NCBI GenBank assembly: GCA_949291515.1
Contig: CASEVY010000010.1
Coordinates: 1 to 64,000, forward strand
Source of the DNA: an uncultured bacterium
GTDB taxonomy: Bacteria > Elusimicrobiota > Elusimicrobia > Elusimicrobiales > Elusimicrobiaceae
Length of the DNA: 64,000 bases
Reading direction: 5' to 3'
Within the stretch, counting starts at the first letter, position 1; each line of letters opens with the position of its first letter. The translations under genes were made by a program, and so were the position numbers. The notes under the pieces were generated by a model. The model saw only the letters and a program-made list of their open reading frames with translations. It was not told where the DNA came from and made no database searches. Shown here piece after piece: positions 34,667-43,059 of the stretch.

Positions 34667-36939
34667 AGAAGAAAATTGCTAACTTTTTTTTAAGAACGAT
34701 AAAACTTGCCTTAAAGAGTTTGGTAAGAGTAATGTTTTTGATAATAACGCTGCTGTTGGTATTGGCGGGCGCGGTATGGTTTACCGCGCTTAAATACGTC
34801 AGCGCGGAACATATCGGGAAGGAATTTGCTTTGGCTTTGCAGGGTGCGCTTAACCGCCCGGTGATAATAGGAGATTTCGAGCTTACATCGTTAAACAGCA
34901 TTTCGATAAACAATTTCAGGATAGTAGATACGGAGCTGGACGAGTATAATGAATTTTTGTCGGTCGAGAAAGTGATAATAAAATTCGATTTGCTTCCGCT
35001 CAGGGATAATATCATAGACATAAAGGAAGTAATGCTTTATAACCCCGTAGTGACGATAATCAAAGACGAAAAAGGCCGAACCAATATCCCCAAAGCGAGC
35101 GTATCCAACACGCAAAGCGCCTTGGGCCAGCAGTTTAACATCACTTCGGGCGAGGGCCGGCATTGGCAGGTCGTAGTTGAAGACTGGGTAATAAGAAACG
35201 GCGTCTTCGCCTATAGGGATATCGCAGCCAGAACCAGCCATTCCCTAAACGGAATATTTATACGCTTTTATAATTTAAAATTCCACGGCTTTACCGATTT
35301 CGCACTTAATTTTGTGCTGAGAAATAAAATCAAGGACAAAATTATGGAAAACGAGATTGTAGCCGAAGGCAGCGTTGACTTGGCCGACTTCAAATTGGGC
35401 GAAATGGTTTTGAAAGACACTTCCCTTGAAGTCCGCGGCGCGCGCCAGCCTCTTAAGCTGACGCTTAACGCGAAGGATTTTCTTAACCCTTCGATAAAAT
35501 TTTCTTCCGTCTTGCCTAATTTAAGTTATGACGACGTGTCTTTGTATGTGGAAAAGCCCTTCGATTTTTCCGTCCCTTCCGCTTCCGTCAAGGCGGATAT
35601 ATCTTTTGGCGAAAAATTTTCCAAAGTAAAAGTCGCCTCGCTGGACTTAAAGAACAAGGATATTTCTCTTAACATTAAAGGTTCCGCGGATTTATCGGCC
35701 AAACCGATATCGGCGGAGGCGGACTTCTCTACCGGCGAGTTTAAGGCGGAGAATGCCGACTATCTGGGCTTGTTGAAACCCTATCAGGTAAAAGGCGCTT
35801 TAAAAGCGCGCGGCAAATTGATATATAAAGACGGCAAATTCAGCAGTCCGCAGATTACCGCCGATTTGAACGGCGTATCGGCTTTCATAAGCAATTTTAC
35901 GATAGAAGGCGTCAAAGGCACTTATAAAGCCGAAAATAATTTTAACGATATGAGCGCCGACGTCAAAGACGGCGTATTTAAGGTGGGGCGGCAGACGATA
36001 TCCAAGATAAAAGGCACCGCGGCGTATGAGCATAAAAAACAGAATTTTTACGCCAAAATAAAAGATACTATGTTCAACTCCAATACCGTTACGATGAGCG
36101 TTGCGATATCCAAGGTACGCCGCGCCGACAGAGTAATAAAAGCTAATATCTATCTTAATTTGCTTAAGCCCGTAGAGATTTTTGAAACTACGGAAGATTT
36201 CGTCCAGGCTTTGTCAAAGCATAAGACTTCAGGGCGGGTGAAAGACGAAAGCAGTCTTGCCTGGCTTAGGAATTTCCGTACGGCGATACCGAAGTTTATG
36301 CCCAACTTCAACGGATTTGTCTATGCCGAAAAATTCGAAACGCCGATAATATCCGGTTATGATTTTAACGCGGAGTTTAATTTAAAGAATATGCTGCCTG
36401 GTATGGATAAATTAAGCGGCAGCATAGACGCAAAAATCCAGCAGGGGGTAATATACAAACTTCAGGAGGCGGCAGACAGGCAAAAGGCTTTGGGCATAGC
36501 CTTCCAGCCCTTTGTGATAATGAGCAAGATGGAGCGCGCTGGGTCTTTTAAAATGGGCAAGATACTAAAGGATACGCCTTTTGAGGTAATGACGGCCTCG
36601 GTCGACTTTAATAATGGTAAAATGGATATTAACAATTTTTACGTGGACGGGGACGTTATCGCGGCTACGGTGGGCGGCGACGTGGACTGGGTAAAAGAGA
36701 ATTTGGATTTGGATATAGTGACGATGTTTAAGAACACTTCCAAGCGCGGGGCTCTTTCGGAGAATTTGACGGACGAAAGCGGAGAACCGGCCTTGGCCTT
36801 CAGAGTTTACGGCGAGATGACAAAGCCCGCCGTCCAGATGAAAAGCCCCAAAAAGACAAGCGCCACGATAAAAGCGGCGCGCGACAAAGGCTTGCGTACC
36901 GATTTCAGCGCGGGTCAGGAATTTATAAAGGAGAAATAG
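34663..36939 (+). CDS. AsmA-like envelope protein
   Basis: 758 residues. One N-terminal membrane segment (about 22-45) precedes a long periplasmic beta-rich part. The N-terminal pattern LNRPVIIGDFELTSLNSISINNF, VEKVIIKFDLLPL and VVTIIKDEKGRTNI is that of the AsmA/YhdP/TamB group, now thought to move phospholipids between membranes in diderms. The C-terminal region has the AsmA-type repeats ending in AFRVYGEMTKPAVQM. It supports a two-membrane envelope. Confidence 0.82.
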   Translation: MKKKIANFFLRTIKLALKSLVRVMFLIITLLLVLAGAVWFTALKYVSAEHIGKEFALALQGALNRPVIIGDFELTSLNSISINNFRIVDTELDEYNEFLSVEKVIIKFDLLPLRDNIIDIKEVMLYNPVVTIIKDEKGRTNIPKASVSNTQSALGQQFNITSGEGRHWQVVVEDWVIRNGVFAYRDIAARTSHSLNGIFIRFYNLKFHGFTDFALNFVLRNKIKDKIMENEIVAEGSVDLADFKLGEMVLKDTSLEVRGARQPLKLTLNAKDFLNPSIKFSSVLPNLSYDDVSLYVEKPFDFSVPSASVKADISFGEKFSKVKVASLDLKNKDISLNIKGSADLSAKPISAEADFSTGEFKAENADYLGLLKPYQVKGALKARGKLIYKDGKFSSPQITADLNGVSAFISNFTIEGVKGTYKAENNFNDMSADVKDGVFKVGRQTISKIKGTAAYEHKKQNFYAKIKDTMFNSNTVTMSVAISKVRRADRVIKANIYLNLLKPVEIFETTEDFVQALSKHKTSGRVKDESSLAWLRNFRTAIPKFMPNFNGFVYAEKFETPIISGYDFNAEFNLKNMLPGMDKLSGSIDAKIQQGVIYKLQEAADRQKALGIAFQPFVIMSKMERAGSFKMGKILKDTPFEVMTASVDFNNGKMDINNFYVDGDVIAATVGGDVDWVKENLDLDIVTMFKNTSKRGALSENLTDESGEPALAFRVYGEMTKPAVQMKSPKKTSATIKAARDKGLRTDFSAGQEFIKEK

Positions 36940-37515
36940 ATGCTCAGGAAACCGAAGATAGACATAATCAGCGTTTTGGAAGAGAACGAGGCTTTTATAG
37001 ACGGCCATTTTGAATTGCCTGGCGGTCTGCACATACAGAACTATGTCGACACCGCGGCGGTGATGCAGTACCCCAATTTGGCCGCGAAGATAGGCGCGGC
37101 ATTGGCAGATTTGTTTGACGTCCGCGTAGACGCGGTATTTTCTCCCACTCCGGAAAACTCCATATTGGCGCAGGAGGTGGCGCGCGTAAAGAACGCCAGA
37201 GCCGTTTTCGCGACGGACGCGGGCGGCGCCATGCAGCTTAAAGGCGTAATGAAGATAAACCCCGGCGAAAATATACTTATAGTCGATAACGTCACAATGA
37301 CATGCCGCAAAGTTCGGGAAGCCGCCTCCCTTATAAAAATGCTTAAAGCCAATGTCGTGGGCGCCGCGGTAATAGTGGACAGATCCACAACCGGCGCGGT
37401 AGGCAATATAGCGCTCAGGTCGCTTTTGAGCTATCCGTTGGATACCTATAGGCCGGAAGATTGCCCGATGTGCAAAGCGGGCGTAAATTTAACCAAGAAA
37501 GGTGCCAAAAGATGA
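36940..37515 (+). CDS. Orotate phosphoribosyltransferase-like protein
   Basis: 191 residues of the type I phosphoribosyltransferase fold. FELPGGLHIQNYVDTAAVMQ matches the orotate-type hood (normally a serine-GxHSxxY pattern), and the PRPP loop region is ILIVDNVTMTCRKVREA. The usual loop is acidic-acidic with TTG; here it reads DN and MTC, so catalysis as true PyrE is uncertain. Two cysteines in CPMC near the end are unusual. It begins directly after the AsmA-like gene and overlaps the next one by four bases (ATGA). A regulatory or altered PRTase is possible. Confidence 0.75.
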   Translation: MLRKPKIDIISVLEENEAFIDGHFELPGGLHIQNYVDTAAVMQYPNLAAKIGAALADLFDVRVDAVFSPTPENSILAQEVARVKNARAVFATDAGGAMQLKGVMKINPGENILIVDNVTMTCRKVREAASLIKMLKANVVGAAVIVDRSTTGAVGNIALRSLLSYPLDTYRPEDCPMCKAGVNLTKKGAKR

Positions 37516-38684
37516 AAGAAATAAGAATAAAGGCCAAAGAAGAGCACAGAATAAACAAAGGGCATTGTTGGATATTCTCAAATGAGCTTGAAAAAGTGGA
37601 CACGACGATAACTCCCGGCAGTATCGTCAGGGTGCTGGACAGCAAAGGGCAGGTTATAGGTACGGCGTTTTTCAATCCGCACAGCTTGATATCTGCAAGG
37701 ATAATAGCGAGGGGGGAGAAGCCTTTGGAAAAGGATTTTCTCTTCGAACGTATGGATAATGCCTATTCTTACAGAAAGCAGTTTGGCGTCAGGCGTTTTG
37801 GCAGAATGGTTTACGGCGAAGCCGACGGCTTGCCCGGTTTGGTGATAGACCGCTACGGCGATTATCTTGTTATAGATATTTTGACTGCGGGTATGGAATC
37901 TTTGAAAAGCGATGTTAAAGAAGCTGCGAACAAAATATTCAAACCCAAAGGAATGGTGTTTAAGAACGATTCTTCTTTCCGAGTTTTGGAGGGCCTGAGC
38001 GGCGGGCCGGAGATTGAAGGCGAAGTGCCTCAGGAAACGCAAATAGAGGAAAACGGCGTAAAATATTTCGTGGCTTTGCACGGCGGCCAAAAGACCGGTT
38101 TTTACTTCGATCAGCGCGATAACCGCGAATTTATGAAGCCTTACTTCAAAGACAAAATAGTTATGGATTTGTATTCGTATACCGGTTCTTTCGGGATAAC
38201 CGCGGCTTTAAACGGTGCGGCTGCCGTATGGGGTACGGACTCTTCGGCTCCTGCGGTGGAATACGCAAACAGGAACGCGGAACTTAACGGCGTGGCCGAT
38301 ATATGCCAATACCGTAAAGACGACGCTGAGCGGCTTTTGTCCGCGATGAAAAAGGGCGAACTGCCGGAAAAGCCCGATATAGTCCTCTTGGATCCGCCCG
38401 CTTTCGTCAAGAACAGAAAGGCCCTGGCGCAGGCGGTTAGCTTGTACGTGAAGTTAAACAAGATGGCGCTTGAAGGATTGGAAAGCGGCGGTATGCTGGC
38501 GACGTCTACGTGCTCTCACCATATAAGCAGGGAGATATTTGTCGACATATTAAAACAGGCTTCGGCCAAAGCGGGCAAACGAGTGACTATGATAGAGCTT
38601 CGCGGTCAGGCTAAAGACCACCCTGTGCTTTTGGGTATGCCTGAAACGGAGTATCTGCATTTTGCATTGTTGCAGGTCCGATAA
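37512..38684 (+). CDS. RlmI-like 23S rRNA cytosine methyltransferase
   Basis: 390 residues from ATG 37512 (MKEIRIKAKEEHR); the frame is open further upstream but only inside the previous gene. An N-terminal PUA-type domain (HRINKGHCWIFSNEL) is followed by an EEHD-like middle part (FGRMVYGEADGLPGLVIDRY) and the SAM-binding domain: VMDLYSYTGSFGITAALNGA and the catalytic-loop motif VLLDPPAFVKNRK. The cysteine in TSTCSHHISRE fits an m5C enzyme. Confidence 0.9.
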   Translation: MKEIRIKAKEEHRINKGHCWIFSNELEKVDTTITPGSIVRVLDSKGQVIGTAFFNPHSLISARIIARGEKPLEKDFLFERMDNAYSYRKQFGVRRFGRMVYGEADGLPGLVIDRYGDYLVIDILTAGMESLKSDVKEAANKIFKPKGMVFKNDSSFRVLEGLSGGPEIEGEVPQETQIEENGVKYFVALHGGQKTGFYFDQRDNREFMKPYFKDKIVMDLYSYTGSFGITAALNGAAAVWGTDSSAPAVEYANRNAELNGVADICQYRKDDAERLLSAMKKGELPEKPDIVLLDPPAFVKNRKALAQAVSLYVKLNKMALEGLESGGMLATSTCSHHISREIFVDILKQASAKAGKRVTMIELRGQAKDHPVLLGMPETEYLHFALLQVR

Positions 38685-38754
38685 AAACGGGCTTGATTTT
38701 GATATAAGCAAATTTGCTAATATTTATGATATGTTGGGATAATTTGGAGGGATA

Positions 38755-39300
38755 ATGAAAGTATTTTTAAAATTTTTTGCGGTGTTTTTCGCGGTTCTTG
38801 CGGCAGGCTGCTGCTGCCAGGACGACGGCGGCGATGTTTTAAGCGGAGTCCCGGCGGAAGAAAGGCCCGCCATACAGGAAGCATTGGATAAGGCTTCCTC
38901 AGGCGATACGAATGCGCAGGCTTATTTGGGCGTTTTGTTTTATACCGGCACTATAGGGCGCAATAACGAGGCGGCTTTTACGTGGTTTAAGAGAGCCTCG
39001 GAAAACGGATCTGGTGAGGCGGACTTCTTCCTCTATGAAATGTACGATAAAGGCATACACGTTGCCCAAAATGCCGAAACGGCATACAAATATTTACGGG
39101 CTTCGGCCTTGAAAGGTTTTACGTCCGCGCGCATAAAGCTGGCGGAACTTTACTTAAACGGAGAGAAGACCGAAGATCTTGACAGAAAGGAGCTTTTGGA
39201 ATGGCTGGGCACTTATACTGCGCAAGGCAATGAAAAAGCAAAAGAATTGTTGGGTAAATTCCAAAAAGACGCATCTCCGGCAAAGAAAGACGAAAAATAA
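38755..39300 (+). CDS. Sel1-repeat lipoprotein
   Basis: 181 residues. A lipobox LAAGC puts the lipidated cysteine at residue 19, followed by two more cysteines. At least three Sel1-like helical repeats follow: NAQAYLGVLFYTGTIGRNNE, EADFFLYEMYDKGIHVAQNA and SARIKLAELYLNGEKTEDLD. Sel1 repeats bind proteins, often in envelope or wall-related complexes. TTTGGAGGGATA is a good ribosome-binding site. It is a single-gene unit with its own terminator. Confidence 0.88.
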   Translation: MKVFLKFFAVFFAVLAAGCCCQDDGGDVLSGVPAEERPAIQEALDKASSGDTNAQAYLGVLFYTGTIGRNNEAAFTWFKRASENGSGEADFFLYEMYDKGIHVAQNAETAYKYLRASALKGFTSARIKLAELYLNGEKTEDLDRKELLEWLGTYTAQGNEKAKELLGKFQKDASPAKKDEK

Positions 39301-39320
39301 AAACAATTTCCGTCATTTTG

Positions 39321-39353
39321 TTCCCCCGCCGAAAAAGCGGGGGATTTTTATTT
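39321..39353 (+). terminator. Terminator after the Sel1 lipoprotein gene
   Basis: Stem CCCCCGC/GCGGGGG (39323-39329 with 39337-39343), then ATTTTTATTTG. Confidence 0.92.
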
Positions 39354-39486
39354 GTCGTCTAAAAACAGAGTATTATCGTGCGTGATGATATTTCGGCTAA
39401 AGATAGCTTGGCGTTTAAATATATTTGCCGCGCGGCCTGCTTGCCGGCGAAAGAAATGAGATCTTTGGAAGAATGGCCTTACAATA

Positions 39487-39516
39487 AAAACGCCCCGCTT
39501 AAAAGCGGGGCGTTTT
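39487..39516. terminator. Bidirectional terminator facing the oxidoreductase operon
   Basis: Perfect 12-bp stem AAAACGCCCCGC/GCGGGGCGTTTT with loop TTAAAA. A/T tracts on both sides allow it to work on either strand; it closes the minus-strand operon. The 130 bases between it and 39353 show no gene. Confidence 0.9.
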
Positions 39517-39541
39517 AAAGCGCAATCTTTAAAAGATTGTT

Positions 39542-40081
39542 TTATTCAGCCTTAAGTTTAGCGCCCGCTTCCAAGGCTTTCCTGTTGAGCGCGATCATTT
39601 CGGGCTTGGCGCGTTTGAAAACTTTCTTCATAGCGTTTTCAATAGCGTCAAGGCTCACGGCGCCGGTATTACCCGCGAAAGCGCCCAGCGCAACCATAGT
39701 AGAAGTCCTTGCAGAGCCGACTTCTTCAGCTATTTCGTTGCATGGCACATAGATGACTTTAATATCGGTTCTGGTCGGTTTGCTCTTGATAAGCGAACTG
39801 TTAATGATCAACAGTCCTCCGCTTTTAAGCATAGGCTCAAACTTAGGCAGAGAGGGTTCGTTCATCACGATGGCGGTATCCGGCGCGCAAACTACGGGCG
39901 TGGCAACTTCTGTGTCGGAAATAACTACCGAGCAATTTGCCGTACCTCCTCTCATTTCGGGCCCGTAAGAAGGGAACCAGCTTACCGCTTTACCTTCTAC
40001 AAGTCCGGCTTGGGCCAATAATACACCGGCGGAGACTACGCCCTGCCCGCCGAAACCGGCTATTCTTACACCTTGATACAT
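39542..40081 (-). CDS. 2-oxoacid:ferredoxin oxidoreductase, gamma subunit
   Basis: 179 residues from the ATG at 40081 (MYQGVRIAGFGGQGVVSAG), which has GGAGGG about seven bases before it; the longer frame starting at 40111 lies in the upstream gene. GFGGQGVVSAG, SWFPSYGPEMRGGTANCSVV and the closing helix (AIENAMKKVFKRAK) are family hallmarks. The gamma subunit completes the CoA-dependent oxidative decarboxylation of 2-oxoacids with ferredoxin reduction. Confidence 0.96.
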   Translation of the reverse strand: MYQGVRIAGFGGQGVVSAGVLLAQAGLVEGKAVSWFPSYGPEMRGGTANCSVVISDTEVATPVVCAPDTAIVMNEPSLPKFEPMLKSGGLLIINSSLIKSKPTRTDIKVIYVPCNEIAEEVGSARTSTMVALGAFAGNTGAVSLDAIENAMKKVFKRAKPEMIALNRKALEAGAKLKAE

Positions 40082-40082
40082 A

Positions 40083-40838
40083 TTATTTGCCCTCCTGTTT
40101 TTTGCCTTCATCTTTAAATACGCCTAAGGGATACTGAGGCATCATTTTTTCTCTTAGGAACTCAAGCGCTTTGATAGGTTCCACTCCCCAGTTTGTCGGG
40201 CAGATGGAAAGCACTTCCACGAAGGAGAATCCTACTCCGTCTATTTGATTTTGGAAAGCCTTTTTTATGGCTTTCTTCGCGTTCATCACGTTTTGCGGAG
40301 TATCGACGGAAACTCTTTCGATATATTTCGCGCTTTTAAGCTGGCTTAGCATTTCCGATACGTTTATAGGGTTGCCTTGCAGCTTTTCGTTTCTGCCTTT
40401 AGGCGCGGTGGTGGCGACTTGTCCGACCAATGTCGTAGGGGCCATTTGTCCGCCGGTCATACCGTAGATGGTATTATTGATAAATATTACGGTAATGTTT
40501 TCGCCTCTGGCGGCGGCGTGTACGATTTCGGCCATACCGATTGAGGCCAAATCGCCGTCGCCCTGATAGGAGAACACGACAGTATCGGGTCTGGAGCGTT
40601 TAATGCCGGTGGCTATGGCCGGGCCTCTGCCGTGCGGGCCTTGAATGGCGTCGCAGTTGAAGTATTTATCGGCGAAGACCGCACAGCCCACAGGCGCTAT
40701 GCAGATGGTGCGTTTGCGGATATCCAGTTCGTCCATAACCTCGGCTACAAGGCGGTGTACGACGCTGTGTCCGCAGCCGGGGCAGTAATGGGTGGGAATA
40801 TCCACCAAAGATTCAGGCCTTTTGGTTACGGGTTTCAT
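40083..40838 (-). CDS. 2-oxoacid:ferredoxin oxidoreductase, beta (TPP) subunit
   Basis: 251 residues. Thiamine pyrophosphate binding is seen in YQGDGDLASIGMAEIVHAA and INNTIYGMTGGQMAPTT. HYCPGCGHSVVHRLV and CAVFADKYFNCDAIQGPHGR are typical of the Kor/Vor group and not of pyruvate:ferredoxin oxidoreductase. The start overlaps the end of the alpha gene by four bases. Confidence 0.96.
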   Translation of the reverse strand: MKPVTKRPESLVDIPTHYCPGCGHSVVHRLVAEVMDELDIRKRTICIAPVGCAVFADKYFNCDAIQGPHGRGPAIATGIKRSRPDTVVFSYQGDGDLASIGMAEIVHAAARGENITVIFINNTIYGMTGGQMAPTTLVGQVATTAPKGRNEKLQGNPINVSEMLSQLKSAKYIERVSVDTPQNVMNAKKAIKKAFQNQIDGVGFSFVEVLSICPTNWGVEPIKALEFLREKMMPQYPLGVFKDEGKKQEGK

Positions 40839-41998
40839 AATAAGGTACCCTCCTTGCAGATTTTATTTTCCGGTTTATGGCAGGTGTTATCCGCCTTTTC
40901 GGCCAAATCGGCGAGATTGAAAAGGAAGTCTTTCTTGCCGCTTAGTATCGATTTTACCGCTACGGCGATTTCTTCCGCTACGGGGAAGAACGCGCCGGGT
41001 TTGGCGTAAAGGTGTACGGGTATTTTGCCCGCGGTGGCCAATTTTACGTCGGTAATCATTTGGCCGAGGCTCATCTCGGCGCAAAGCATTGCCTTGCAGC
41101 CGTTTGCCAATTCGGCCAGCCTTTTGCTCGGGAACGGCCAAAGCGTTATCGGCCTGAAGAGGCCCGCTTTTACGCCCTCGCTTCTTAAAGCGTTTACCGC
41201 GGCCATACCGGCGCGGGAGCTTATGCCGTAGGCGACGATTATTACGTCGGCGTCTTCGGTAAAGCGTTCTTCGTAGCGGACTTCGTCGCGTTCTATAAGG
41301 GCGTAGCGTTCAGCTCTTTTAAGTATCATTTTCTCCAGTTCGCCTTCGGCCAAACCGTAGGAAGATATCATATTCTTGCCTCTGCTGCCATCGTTTATGC
41401 CAAGCGCCCAAGGTTTCGCAGGCAGAGTTTTGGGATCTATCGGATCGAAATTATAGCTCATACCCTCCATCATTTGGCCCAATATGCCGTCAGCCAAAAT
41501 CATTGCGGGCATTCTGTACTTTTCCGCCAGCTCAAAAGCGGTTTTGGGGAAATTGCCCAACTCTTCTACGCTGTTGGGCGCCAACACTATAAGCCTGTAA
41601 TCGCCGTTGCCGCCGCCTCTTGTCGCCTGAATGTAATCGCCCTGCGCGCCGGCTATATTGCCAAGGCCGGGGCCGCCCCTCATCACGTTTACTATCAGGC
41701 AGGGCAAATCAGCACCCGCCATATAGGAAATGCCTTCCTGTTTCAAACTTACGCCGGGGCTGGAAGATGACGTCATCGCACGCGTACCGGTGGAAGCCGC
41801 GCCGTAAATCATATTGATTGCCGCCACTTCGCTTTCGGCCTGCACGAACGCTCCGCCGACTTCCTCCTGACGCCAGGACATATATTCCGGCACTTCGTTT
41901 TGCGGCGTTATCGGATAACCCGCGAAAAACCTGCATCCGGCTCTTATCGCGCCTTCGGCCAGAGCCTCATTGCCTTTCATTAAAACTTTTTCTGCCAT
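40835..41998 (-). CDS. vorB: 2-oxoacid:ferredoxin oxidoreductase, alpha subunit (VorB-like)
   Basis: 387 residues. It begins MAEKVLMKGNEALAEGAIRA, with GYPITPQNEVPEYMS, VQAESEVAAINMIYGAASTG, RAMTSSSSPGVSLKQEG and MRGGPGLGNIAGAQGDYIQA. This pattern fits the branched-chain 2-oxoisovalerate enzyme (VorB) best; 2-oxoglutarate (KorA) is the main alternative. The enzyme would turn deaminated valine, leucine or isoleucine into acyl-CoA while reducing ferredoxin, matching amino-acid fermentation. Confidence 0.93.
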   Translation of the reverse strand: MAEKVLMKGNEALAEGAIRAGCRFFAGYPITPQNEVPEYMSWRQEEVGGAFVQAESEVAAINMIYGAASTGTRAMTSSSSPGVSLKQEGISYMAGADLPCLIVNVMRGGPGLGNIAGAQGDYIQATRGGGNGDYRLIVLAPNSVEELGNFPKTAFELAEKYRMPAMILADGILGQMMEGMSYNFDPIDPKTLPAKPWALGINDGSRGKNMISSYGLAEGELEKMILKRAERYALIERDEVRYEERFTEDADVIIVAYGISSRAGMAAVNALRSEGVKAGLFRPITLWPFPSKRLAELANGCKAMLCAEMSLGQMITDVKLATAGKIPVHLYAKPGAFFPVAEEIAVAVKSILSGKKDFLFNLADLAEKADNTCHKPENKICKEGTLL

Positions 41999-42008
41999 TT
42001 TTTACCTC

Positions 42009-42212
42009 TTATCTATATACGGTTATAGCTAAATCCGGGCATACCATATAACACATACCGCAGCCTATGCAGGATTCGGGTTTAGCAAGTTTGGCGGGGT
42101 AATATCCCGTCTTGCTGAAAGTATCAGACATTTCTATGCATTGCTTCGGGCACGCTTTCGTGCACAGCTTGCAGCCCTTGCAGCGCATATCGTTGACTTC
42201 TATTTTAGGCAT
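42009..42212 (-). CDS. 2-oxoacid:ferredoxin oxidoreductase, ferredoxin-like delta subunit
   Basis: 67 residues with two 4Fe-4S sites: CKGCKLCTKACPKQC and CIGCGMCYMVCPD. It passes electrons from the TPP subunit to free ferredoxin. AAGGAGGTATT gives it an excellent ribosome-binding site. First gene of the four-gene minus-strand operon (delta-alpha-beta-gamma). Confidence 0.96.
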   Translation of the reverse strand: MPKIEVNDMRCKGCKLCTKACPKQCIEMSDTFSKTGYYPAKLAKPESCIGCGMCYMVCPDLAITVYR

Positions 42213-42343
42213 AATACCTCCTTGGGTTCCTCACATATTAGTATAAATTTTTTTAAAGACCAAGCGCAATGATAAAAACAGAGTATTTTTTCGTTTCCCA
42301 GTTTAAAATATAGTGCGGGCTGGATATCCCGCCAAAAATTTAT

Positions 42344-42355
42344 TATAAATTCTGT
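42344..42355 (+). promoter_or_regulatory. Candidate leaderless promoter
   Basis: TATAAA (42344-42349) ends six bases before ATG 42356; no Shine-Dalgarno sequence. On the other strand the oxidoreductase operon may use TATACT (complement of 42240-42245), so this 143-base gap is a divergent promoter region. Confidence 0.45.
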
Positions 42356-42820
42356 ATGAACGGAAATAATTCTCAAATTGCCCGGCAGGCTCTCGCTTTG
42401 CTTGGCGCGACTAAAGACATTACGGCCAATATGGCTAATCTTTCCGCATTGATTTATCAAAATACGGCGGATATAAACTGGGCGGGTTTTTATATCCTTA
42501 AGGGTGATAAATTGGTATTGGGGCCTTTTCAGGGCAAGCCCGCCTGCGTGGAAATAGAAAACGGCAAAGGCGTTTGCGGGCTGTGCGCGAAAAGCAAAAA
42601 GACGGTTCTGGTGCCCGACGTTCATAAATTCCCAGGCCATATCGCCTGCGACGCCGCAAGCCAAAGCGAAATAGTGGTTCCTCTGTTTAAAGCCGACGGC
42701 ACGCTTTACGCGGTTATGGATATAGATTCGCCGAAAACCGAGCGCTTCGGGCCGCAAGAGCGGGAATTGTTTGAAACTTTGGCCGATATTTTAACGCGCG
42801 CCTGCTGCGGTTTTAATTGA
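42356..42820 (+). CDS. msrC: Free methionine-R-sulfoxide reductase (GAF domain)
   Basis: 154 residues forming one GAF domain. The three working cysteines are C64 (KPACVEI), C74 (GKGVCG) and C98 (HIACDAASQSEIVVP); their spacing of 10 and 24 residues is the same as C84, C94 and C118 of the E. coli enzyme. It reduces free methionine-R-sulfoxide, protecting the methionine pool from oxidants. It is a single gene next to the oxygen-sensitive ferredoxin oxidoreductase. Confidence 0.94.
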   Translation: MNGNNSQIARQALALLGATKDITANMANLSALIYQNTADINWAGFYILKGDKLVLGPFQGKPACVEIENGKGVCGLCAKSKKTVLVPDVHKFPGHIACDAASQSEIVVPLFKADGTLYAVMDIDSPKTERFGPQERELFETLADILTRACCGFN

Positions 42821-42824
42821 TTGG

Positions 42825-42853
42825 CGAAACAAAAGCGGCCTTTTAGGCCGCTT
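42825..42853 (-). terminator. Terminator of tRNA-Phe
   Basis: Read on the minus strand: AAGCGGCC/GGCCGCTT stem with a 5-base loop followed by TTGTTTC. It follows the tRNA-Phe gene by about 25 bases. On the plus strand no T run follows. Confidence 0.7.
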
Positions 42854-42875
42854 CCGAGCATCTTTAAATGAAATA

Positions 42876-42947
42876 TGCCGAGGGACAGGATCGAACTGTC
42901 GACACCCGGTTTTTCAGACCGGTGCTCTACCACTGAGCTACCTCGGC
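42876..42947 (-). tRNA. tRNA-Phe (anticodon GAA)
   Basis: The minus strand folds into a full cloverleaf of 72 bases: acceptor GCCGAGG/CCTCGGC with discriminator A, D arm GCTC/GAGC, anticodon arm CCGGT/ACCGG with loop CTGAAAA (anticodon GAA), variable region GTGTC, and T arm GACAG/CTGTC with loop TTCGATC. The CCA end is not encoded. Confidence 0.97.
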
Positions 42948-43059
42948 ATTTGCTTCAGCGTCGTTTACACTCCGCCAAATCAACAAATCTGTTTTTTGCT
43001 ACCCTATTATGATATCAAATTAGGGCGCATATTTCAATGTTCTTAAGAGCCTTTTGTTC

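Noticed and set aside
37461-37511. Upstream extension of the RlmI-like protein
   Set aside because: These codons lie in the preceding PRTase gene, and the conserved start MKEIRIKAKEEHR is at 37512.
39361-39480. Possible small gene between the Sel1 terminator and the oxidoreductase terminator
   Set aside because: Frames are short and have no ribosome-binding site or known similarity.
42949-43059. CCCTA/TAGGG pairing with TTGATATCA in the gap between tRNA-Phe and the MFS gene, as a terminator
   Set aside because: No T run follows on either strand; at most a weak structure near the tRNA promoter.
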